Shown in pieces: positions 1 through 6,168 of a stretch of 13,935 nt of DNA (positions within the stretch are counted from its first letter, which is position 1; each line of letters starts with the position of its first letter). The stretch covers positions 1 through 13,935 of the forward strand of contig CAINUM010000027.1 in the NCBI GenBank assembly GCA_903853785.1, written 5' to 3'. Position numbers and translations under genes: made by a program. The notes under the pieces were generated by a model, which saw nothing but the letters and a program-made list of their open reading frames with translations, searched no databases and had not been told where the DNA came from. Origin of the DNA: Candidatus Magasanikiibacteriota bacterium. GTDB taxonomy: Bacteria; Patescibacteriota; Patescibacteriia; Magasanikbacterales; GWA2-37-8.

Positions 1-3000
1 ATTATCCATTTGTTCAATAATGGTTTCTGCATCATGGTACTGATCCATTAATTTTTCAAAAACATCAAATTGAGTAACAGGCAAAGTACTCCCAGCTAGA
101 ACTCTTATATTATTAATAAGTAGTTTCTTTTCTGGTGGCCAGCTACTTATTTTTTTCATCACTTCATTTACATCATACCATGAAGTTTTGGTGTCCAAAG
201 TAAACAAGTTTGCAAATTCTAGTAATTTTGCAGAATCTTTATTTGTATATCTAGACAATAGATACAACGAACAGTCATGCAAAATCTCATCTGGAAATAT
301 AGTCTTGGCTTTTTCAAAAATACCATAAAGAGCTGTCCAACCAGACAGGTCAGATGGAGAAGCAAATATCAAATTATGAGTTCGTGTATATTGTATAAAA
401 GTTAGGTGATTGTTTAATAATTCATCGTTAAGATATATCTCACTAGGAATAAGATGTTTCCAAAACAATGGGTTTCTTAGTACACTATCAGAAACCGTAA
501 AGCCTGGAAAATCTCTCCAATCACTTTCCATAAATAACCTCAAAATGTCTGGTTTAGTCAATAAGCCCTCCCATTCCTCCTCTCCCATTTTCAAATATTT
601 ATAATCGCCCGTATACATTTTTAAGCCGGGGCAATTTGTCTGAATCTCCTTAAATCGTGATTCAATTTTAACCAAATGCTTTTCAGGAATAACTTGCGTA
701 TATCGACTAACATATCTATCACCATCCGTATCAATTTGTGCGGAGCGTACCCGCAGCTCAAAATCATTTAAATCTTCAGCATCAAGATAAATAAACGATC
801 TAAGATTTTGATGCAAACCATATTTTTTTAAAATCTGAGAGGCTTTAACAATAAAATCTGACGGTACTTCTAAAAATCTATTCAACACTTCATCTCCCAT
901 ATCAATCGAGTGATCATCGTCGGCTGGCTCAGACAAATAATAGGTACTATCCAGACCGAGACTTTGTAATTCTGCGCATTTATTTAATATTCTATTAAAA
1001 ATATCACCGTCTAAATAATTAGAAAAGTTACTCTTAAAATAATACACAATTCCAAGATTTTCTATTTCACTCAACTTAGCCGCTTGCTCGATAGCAGGAT
1101 TACATTTCAAAAGTTTATTGGTTTTAACAATTTTTGCTCCTATATTATTCTGAGCATATTCAAACAGCTCGGAATCAGGAATATATCCATACATTTGACG
1201 TAAATCTAAATATGCTTGTTTCTGTTTTGTTTCTAACGCAACAAATTTTTCACTATTTTCTTTGTGGTGCACAATAGTTCTTCCCATACAAGCTATTCTA
1301 CCTTCAATTATTGGCAGATCCACATATTCTTCCAGACTAATACGACCAGATAAAAATGAAGAGATTATTTGCAAATCAACCTCATCAAATTCTAAAAATT
1401 TACCCATTTCATTCAAATCGCTCTTAAACAAAACCTTGCACGATTCGGCAAAATCATACATCCCTACAATATCATTACTTGTTCTACTTTCTTTTTTATA
1501 TACTGTTTCACTACTTGATATATGTTGTAAACCAACTACTTCATCATGTGCAGATAAAAATTTAAATACAACATCATTTATTTTTTCATCACTTGTTTTT
1601 CCAACTAATTCAAATAGCGTTAGTGCGTATTTCTTGTCTCGCACATTTTCAAAAACCGGTTTGGTTTTAATTGAGTCAATTCCATTTTTAATATTCAGCC
1701 ATCGCTCCCCAACAAAAATTTCTTGGTCTTTAAATAAGTCATTTAAAACAAATTGCAAACCTTGGGCTACATCACGGTGATAAAACAAAAAGTTTTCGAC
1801 AAACTCTTCAGAGGTTGGTTCTGCATAGTATGGTAGATTATCATTTTTATGCACAGCCATTCGAAATATTTCATCATGAAATTTCTCAGGAATTCTTTTT
1901 AGCGTTTGTTGTAATTTTACATAAATATCTACCCGACCCTGAATACCATCGTTTTGATTAATCTGTTTTCCGTTGCGATTTGCAATCGTATAATAATGCT
2001 GATCATTAGGAATTTCTGAAAAAAAATTAGCTGCTGCTGGAGATATTTCTTTTTCAAAAATATTTTGATCGGTTTTATCTTTTATTATATCTTGTGCACT
2101 AATCACAAGATAATCTTCCAGCGCTTCCGGAGCACACAATGCCTTCATTTCATCAGCACTGTATATACGAGATAACGCACCGATTGATTCCAATTTTATA
2201 CTATCTAATTTTACGATAAATGATGGCTCGATACCACAAACCGCCAAAACCACAACTCCTTCAAACTCAGATGCCGACAATGTTACGTAATCAGGATATT
2301 TAGGTGAAACTTTATCAAACGCTACAGCAATTTCATCAAGTGAATACCGCGACATCATTTGTGATAATTTTTCTACCGAAATACTTCTTTCTATAATTTT
2401 ATTGTTCGCATAAATTTCAGCCATCTCCAGACCATCTGGATGAGAAAGTACACTTATCCAAAATCTATTTTTTTCTTTATCAGTCATGCTAAAGAGTACG
2501 CGGTTTTGTATTTTTTTATCAAGTAATTGAATAGTGGAGTTAACTTTATCAGAATTGTTTAGTAAATTTCTTTCATCGTACGAAAAAAAACCTTCTGTTG
2601 TGTGCTGATAATTTTTAAGTAAGGCGCTTTTTAAATATGGTATCTCAATCGAGCCCACAGTAGAGTCAAACCAAGAATCATACAAACGTTTACGTTCTAC
2701 AAAACTTTCTATATTTTTGTTAAGAAAAATACTATTTTCCTCCAATTTTTTGATGCCACAATATATAATATCACCGGCAAATCTCTCTACTTCTTCCTCC
2801 TGTTTTTTGTTTGATAATTTTAACCAAATTTTTGTCAATTCCGACAGCTGTCCACGGCTAATAAAGAAGTTAATTTGAGATGTATATTCAGAATCAATAT
2901 CATACTGTATATTCTCCCATTTTTTAAAATCTTGTTTGTTCGCTCGCAATAAAAGTGAATGAGCATCATCCAATATTTGACCTGGTTCAGAATCAGATAT

Positions 3001-3456
3001 TACTTGTAAATACACTTGATCTTTTTCAACTCCCGCTTTAATTAGTTTTTCCTCTAATTTTCTACGCTTACTTTTTGATCGATTAAGTTCTTGAATAATC
3101 TCCGCTATGACATCTGGGTTGTCAGTAATCGCCAGTGCGGACTCTTCGCGTGCTTGAAAATATGACTTAACACTTTCAAGTGGTTGGTGAACTATCTTAG
3201 CAATCTTCCCCCAAAACCCGGCCTCGACCACTTTTGCTTCTTGCCCCAATTCAACCAAAAACTTACTCGCACTATCTGAATGCTTGTCGCCGCCACGCAA
3301 ACGCGCAATGTCATCATTAATTGTACTCAAAACAACATTCATTACATTAGAATGTTTGTTGACTTCGTCTACGACCACCCCACCATCATTTGCAAGATCT
3401 GGTCTTTTTGTTTCAACCGGTTTTGAACGCTCAACTCCTATGTTTTGGGCTGCCAT
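1..3456 (-). CDS. Giant uncharacterised protein, partial (C-terminus beyond window)
   Basis: An uninterrupted minus-strand frame of exactly 1152 codons runs from the ATG at 3456 to the window edge with no stop, so the protein is longer than 1152 aa. It starts MAAQNIGVERSK. I do not recognise the family. There is no signal peptide or evident transmembrane helix. The protein is acidic/lysine-rich, low in Cys, and reads as mostly helical. The first ~60 residues look disordered. A charged segment around residues 120-140 (LNRSKSKRRKLEEKL) could form a short coiled coil. No Walker, protease or nuclease motif was found. The base composition is AT-rich, like the right-hand gene at 12140-13876. The start follows the TAG of the 63-aa gene by 2 bases, implying co-transcription and probably coupled translation. 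It is likely cytoplasmic. It could be a lineage-specific scaffold or helical-repeat protein, but that is a guess. Confidence 0.85.
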   Translation of the reverse strand, partial: MAAQNIGVERSKPVETKRPDLANDGGVVVDEVNKHSNVMNVVLSTINDDIARLRGGDKHSDSASKFLVELGQEAKVVEAGFWGKIAKIVHQPLESVKSYFQAREESALAITDNPDVIAEIIQELNRSKSKRRKLEEKLIKAGVEKDQVYLQVISDSEPGQILDDAHSLLLRANKQDFKKWENIQYDIDSEYTSQINFFISRGQLSELTKIWLKLSNKKQEEEVERFAGDIIYCGIKKLEENSIFLNKNIESFVERKRLYDSWFDSTVGSIEIPYLKSALLKNYQHTTEGFFSYDERNLLNNSDKVNSTIQLLDKKIQNRVLFSMTDKEKNRFWISVLSHPDGLEMAEIYANNKIIERSISVEKLSQMMSRYSLDEIAVAFDKVSPKYPDYVTLSASEFEGVVVLAVCGIEPSFIVKLDSIKLESIGALSRIYSADEMKALCAPEALEDYLVISAQDIIKDKTDQNIFEKEISPAAANFFSEIPNDQHYYTIANRNGKQINQNDGIQGRVDIYVKLQQTLKRIPEKFHDEIFRMAVHKNDNLPYYAEPTSEEFVENFLFYHRDVAQGLQFVLNDLFKDQEIFVGERWLNIKNGIDSIKTKPVFENVRDKKYALTLFELVGKTSDEKINDVVFKFLSAHDEVVGLQHISSSETVYKKESRTSNDIVGMYDFAESCKVLFKSDLNEMGKFLEFDEVDLQIISSFLSGRISLEEYVDLPIIEGRIACMGRTIVHHKENSEKFVALETKQKQAYLDLRQMYGYIPDSELFEYAQNNIGAKIVKTNKLLKCNPAIEQAAKLSEIENLGIVYYFKSNFSNYLDGDIFNRILNKCAELQSLGLDSTYYLSEPADDDHSIDMGDEVLNRFLEVPSDFIVKASQILKKYGLHQNLRSFIYLDAEDLNDFELRVRSAQIDTDGDRYVSRYTQVIPEKHLVKIESRFKEIQTNCPGLKMYTGDYKYLKMGEEEWEGLLTKPDILRLFMESDWRDFPGFTVSDSVLRNPLFWKHLIPSEIYLNDELLNNHLTFIQYTRTHNLIFASPSDLSGWTALYGIFEKAKTIFPDEILHDCSLYLLSRYTNKDSAKLLEFANLFTLDTKTSWYDVNEVMKKISSWPPEKKLLINNIRVLAGSTLPVTQFDVFEKLMDQYHDAETIIEQMDN

Positions 3457-3458
3457 AT

Positions 3459-3650
3459 CTACATTCTCATAATTCTTTTTAAAATATCCTTATAGGAAAG
3501 TTTTTTGTTATTTTCTTCTAGATCGTTCAATATAACCAATCTTTTCTTCTGAAGATCAGCTGTTTGGTTAGAAAAGGTCGCGAGAACTTCCTTGATTTTC
3601 TTTTTTTGTAATTCAGTAAAACGCATAATTTTGATTCTACTTTGAGTCAT
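3459..3650 (-). CDS. Small basic hypothetical protein (63 aa)
   Basis: The product is a 63-aa Lys/Arg-rich protein (starts MTQSRIKIMRFTEL) that looks wholly helical, with repeated charged heptad-like stretches (LQKKKIKEVL, LEENNKKLSYKDIL). I do not recognise the family. The ATG at 3650 is chosen because a consensus promoter ends only 13 bases upstream, so the message would be almost leaderless. The TTG at 3653 is nearer the predicted transcription start and less likely, and the internal ATG at 3626 is a possible alternative. Its stop lies 2 bases before the ATG of the giant protein, so it is the first gene of a two-gene unit. It may be a small partner, chaperone or regulator of the giant protein; this is inferred from position only. 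Confidence 0.7.
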   Translation of the reverse strand: MTQSRIKIMRFTELQKKKIKEVLATFSNQTADLQKKRLVILNDLEENNKKLSYKDILKRIMRM

Positions 3651-3663
3651 CAATATTTAAACA

Positions 3664-3692
3664 ATTATACCAAATGAATTAATGTTTGTCAC
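3664..3692 (-). promoter_or_regulatory. Sigma70-type promoter for the 63-aa / giant-protein unit
   Basis: On the minus strand, GTGACA (3692-3687) is followed by a 17-bp spacer and a perfect TATAAT (3669-3664). The predicted transcription start, near 3657, leaves a leader of only about 6 nt before the ATG at 3650. Confidence 0.75.
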
Positions 3693-3703
3693 TTTCTCAA
3701 TAT

Positions 3704-3733
3704 AAAAAAAATCCCCCCGAATTTCGGAGGGAT
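3704..3733 (-). terminator. Intrinsic terminator of rpsA
   Basis: On the minus strand, ATCCCTCCG, a 5-nt loop and CGGGGGGAT form a 9-bp stem with one U:G wobble, followed by a run of eight T. It lies 11 bases after the rpsA stop and just before the promoter of the next unit. Confidence 0.85.
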
Positions 3734-3744
3734 TTTGTTTAAAT

Positions 3745-4905
3745 TTATTCAGCTTTTGTTTCAGCTACTTTAGCTTCAACTGCCTTTTCTTCTTTCTTGT
3801 CTTCTTTTTTCAATTTACCTTTTACACCAGCCACTTTCAAACCAAGACGGTGTTCAGCTGGTTCAACGGATACTACTTCAAATTCAAGTTCTTGACCTAA
3901 TTTGAATTTATCGTTGATATTAGCAATTGGATCATCAGAAAGCTCAGAAATGTGAGCTAAACCATGGATTTCTTTGTCCAAGGCGATCATCAAACCAAAT
4001 GGTTCTACTTTGATTATTTTACCTGTAACCTTATCACCCATTTTATATTTCTCTTTCACTTTTTTCCAAGGATCATCTACCAAACGTTTGATAGATAGAT
4101 AGATTTTGGAATGATCAAGCTGGATAATCTGTGCTTTTACCTGATCGCCCACTTTCAAAACATCCTTTGGGTGATCAATTCTCTGCCAAGCGATTTCAGA
4201 AATGTGGATCAAACCTTCAAGACCATCACCAAATTTCACAAAAGCTCCAAAGGAAGTCAATGCAGAAATTTCGCCAGTAACGATATCGTTGATCTTGTAA
4301 GCTTCCAATACGGCTTTCTGAGAATCTTCCCAAACTGCACGTTCTGAAACGATCAATTTTTCTTCTTTTTCATCTACGTCGATAACTTTTACTTCGAATT
4401 CTTTGCCAGTCATTTCACGCAACTTGTCCAAGATGCGATTCTTGTCACCACCAGTAACACGTGGATAATGATCTGGAGAAAGCTGAGAAACTGGCATAAA
4501 ACCAGACAAAGCATCTACGCGCATCATCAAACCACCTTTGTTTGCAGATACCACTTTGGCTTTGATTGTTAAGCCGTCTTTCATCCATTTCTTCATACTA
4601 TCCCAAGCACGCTGGTAACCAGCAATACGGAAAGAAAGTTCCATTTCACCATTTTCATTTTCTAAATCAACTACAGTAGCCTCGGCTTCGTCGCCAACTT
4701 TTAAGCCAGCATATTCGCGAGATTCCACGAATAATTCACGTCCGCGGACCACACCAGTAGTCACACCTTCGACATCCAAACGAACCTCGCCGCGATCGAC
4801 GGAGATTATTTTTCCTTTGATAACTTCGCCTACTTTAGGCACGTTTATCGCCATTCCTGCTAATAGGGTTTTGAAGTCCTGTTTAGCGTTTTTTGTGTCT
4901 GTCAT
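3745..4905 (-). CDS. rpsA: 30S ribosomal protein S1 (four S1 domains)
   Basis: The product is a 386-aa S1-domain protein that binds mRNA on the small ribosomal subunit and helps translation initiation. Four OB-fold S1 domains lie near residues 25-93, 110-190, 206-274 and 289-357. The third is the most typical (SFGAFVKFGDGLEGLIHISE), followed by a canonical fourth (GLMIALDKEIHGLAHISEL). A Lys/Glu/Ala-rich disordered tail covers residues ~363-386. Four domains is the short form seen in many Gram-positive and CPR bacteria; E. coli S1 has six. The ATG at 4905 is preferred over an upstream GTG at 4959: the protein then starts MTDTKNAK, AGGTG sits about 10 bases upstream, and the GTG lies inside a leader hairpin. 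It is monocistronic, with its own promoter, leader and terminator. Confidence 0.93.
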   Translation of the reverse strand: MTDTKNAKQDFKTLLAGMAINVPKVGEVIKGKIISVDRGEVRLDVEGVTTGVVRGRELFVESREYAGLKVGDEAEATVVDLENENGEMELSFRIAGYQRAWDSMKKWMKDGLTIKAKVVSANKGGLMMRVDALSGFMPVSQLSPDHYPRVTGGDKNRILDKLREMTGKEFEVKVIDVDEKEEKLIVSERAVWEDSQKAVLEAYKINDIVTGEISALTSFGAFVKFGDGLEGLIHISEIAWQRIDHPKDVLKVGDQVKAQIIQLDHSKIYLSIKRLVDDPWKKVKEKYKMGDKVTGKIIKVEPFGLMIALDKEIHGLAHISELSDDPIANINDKFKLGQELEFEVVSVEPAEHRLGLKVAGVKGKLKKEDKKEEKAVEAKVAETKAE

Positions 4906-4990
4906 AATAAAAAAACACCTGCTTAACCCTTCCGATGAATCGGATAGAGTGCCCTCCACTAAAACGGGAGAGCTTAAATGTTTGATTTAT
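4906..4990 (-). promoter_or_regulatory. Structured 5' leader of rpsA
   Basis: The ~85-nt leader predicted from the promoter contains two hairpins when read on the minus strand. The first is GCTCTCC / GGAGGGC (7 bp, 9-nt loop, plus positions 4951-4973). The second is TCCGA / TCGGA with a 4-nt loop (4931-4944). The AGGTG Shine-Dalgarno follows. Most other genes here have shorter leaders, so autoregulation by S1 is plausible but unproven. Confidence 0.5.
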
Positions 4991-4996
4991 GTGGAT

Positions 4997-5025
4997 ATAT
5001 TAAACCATTTTTACTATTTTGTCAA
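4997..5025 (-). promoter_or_regulatory. Promoter of rpsA
   Basis: On the minus strand, a perfect TTGACA (5025-5020), a 17-bp spacer and TAATAT (5002-4997). It is divergent from the promoter at 5049-5077, with 23 bp between the two -35 boxes. Confidence 0.75.
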
Positions 5026-5048
5026 GATTTTCCGGCTATACACCAAAC

Positions 5049-5077
5049 TTGCCACCTCAAGTTAGCTATGCTATAAT
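5049..5077 (+). promoter_or_regulatory. Promoter of the MBL-like / membrane protein / gyrA operon
   Basis: TTGCCA, a 17-bp spacer and a perfect TATAAT preceded by TGC (extended -10). The predicted start near 5084 gives a leader of about 40 nt. No other convincing promoter was seen before gyrA, so the three downstream genes are probably one operon. Confidence 0.75.
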
Positions 5078-5124
5078 TTTATAAGTTTTAATTGACTTAA
5101 TTTTTCTGATTTTTAAGATAAAAT

Positions 5125-5739
5125 ATGCATATTACCTGGCTTGGACAAACATGCGTCCGTCTACAAACCAAAAACATGGATGAAGATGTAACTGTCATTA
5201 TCGATGGCTACAAACCTACTACTGGTGAATTTCCACGTAGTTTTAGCCCTCAAATTGCTCTTTATTCCCACGGTGAAGACAATACTACCACCCTTTCTCA
5301 AGAACCGTTCATTATTTCTACTTCTGGAGAATGTGAAATTAAAGGTGTGATGTGTTATAGCTACCCTTGTGAAGATGGACAAATTTTCAAAATCAATGCC
5401 GAAAACATAAATTTAGTGCATCTTGGTAAAATTACTAAAAAATTGGACGCTGAACACCTTGAAAAACTAGGTACTCCCGATATTTTGTTTATTCCAGTTG
5501 GCGACGGGCCAAACTATCTATCGCTTAATGATGTTGCGGATATGATTACAACACTCGGACCTCGCATCGTAATCCCAATCGCCTACCAATGTGATAGCGA
5601 ACCAAAAGCGGGAACTTTAAGTGAATTTATCAAAGTTGTCGGGTTAAAACCTGAAGTAACGGATAAAAAATTTATTATCAAGAAAAAAGATTTGCCATCT
5701 GATGAAACTAAATTAATGGTGTTAGAAAAAAACTATTAA
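5125..5739 (+). CDS. Degenerate metallo-beta-lactamase-fold protein (UlaG-like, probably non-catalytic)
   Basis: The 204-aa protein has landmarks of the UlaG-like (Lactamase_B_3) branch: an N-terminal ITWLGQTCVRL strand, VIIDGYKP, SGECEIKGV (residues 67-75, usually GEYEIKGV), VHLGKI (98-103, usually HLGDL), LFIPVGD (121-127) and a GPRIVIPIAY segment. The metal site is largely lost. The HxHxDH motif reads H49-G-E51-D-N53-T54, and the final metal-ligand His, usually in P-M-H-Y, is Ala153. It is therefore probably not a metal-dependent hydrolase, despite an intact fold. These family patterns are recalled from memory. The ATG at 5125 has only a weak AAGATAAA upstream. It is the first gene of the gyrA operon, 3 bases before the next gene. 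A structural or regulatory role is inferred only from the lost ligands. Confidence 0.75.
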   Translation: MHITWLGQTCVRLQTKNMDEDVTVIIDGYKPTTGEFPRSFSPQIALYSHGEDNTTTLSQEPFIISTSGECEIKGVMCYSYPCEDGQIFKINAENINLVHLGKITKKLDAEHLEKLGTPDILFIPVGDGPNYLSLNDVADMITTLGPRIVIPIAYQCDSEPKAGTLSEFIKVVGLKPEVTDKKFIIKKKDLPSDETKLMVLEKNY

Positions 5740-5742
5740 TAT

Positions 5743-6153
5743 ATGCCTACCAAAAAAGGGGGTACAAATATTCGTGAGAAATTTATCGAAGAACAAATGA
5801 CTAAAGAAAAAAAATTATCTCTTTGGTTGTGGATTGGGGTAGGCGGGCTAGGAATTTTAATCATGTTTTTTTGGGGATATTCCATTTGGTCAGATTTTTC
5901 CAGTTTTAATTGGAAAAAAACTGAAGAAAATAAAATTTTAAAACAAGGCAGCAGTGACTGGAATCAGCTATTTAAGGAAAACGAAACTGATCAACTCAAA
6001 AATGAATACACCAGATCACAATTAAAAGAATTGTTGAATCAGACTTTAAAACAGCAAGAAAAAAATATTTTAATTACAGAACCAACCAGCACAATAGCTA
6101 CTACCACACTTACCACAACTACAATTATTTCAACAACTACCACTAATAGATAA
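5743..6153 (+). CDS. Single-pass membrane protein with Thr-rich tail
   Basis: The 136-aa protein belongs to no family I recognise. Residues 1-24 are hydrophilic and basic (MPTKKGGTNIREK...). Residues ~26-49 form one transmembrane helix (LWLWIGVGGLGILIMFFWGY). Residues 55-110 are charged and probably helical, and ~113-135 is an almost pure Thr/Ile/Ser tail. The positive N-terminus suggests it faces the cytoplasm, with the tail outside. The Thr-rich tail resembles low-complexity surface linkers and might be glycosylated (inference). It starts 3 bases after the MBL-like gene and ends 15 bases before gyrA, so it is co-transcribed with both. A role in gyrase function is not implied. Confidence 0.75.
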   Translation: MPTKKGGTNIREKFIEEQMTKEKKLSLWLWIGVGGLGILIMFFWGYSIWSDFSSFNWKKTEENKILKQGSSDWNQLFKENETDQLKNEYTRSQLKELLNQTLKQQEKNILITEPTSTIATTTLTTTTIISTTTTNR

Positions 6154-6168
6154 TGATTATTTGAAATT

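Noticed and set aside
1262..1780. 172-aa plus-strand frame inside the giant gene
   Set aside because: It is a Ser-rich shadow of the continuous minus-strand frame, with no promoter or ribosome site.
4906..4959. Longer rpsA start at the GTG at 4959
   Set aside because: The extra 18 residues are unlike S1 proteins and the GTG lies in a leader hairpin. The ATG at 4905 has AGGTG upstream.
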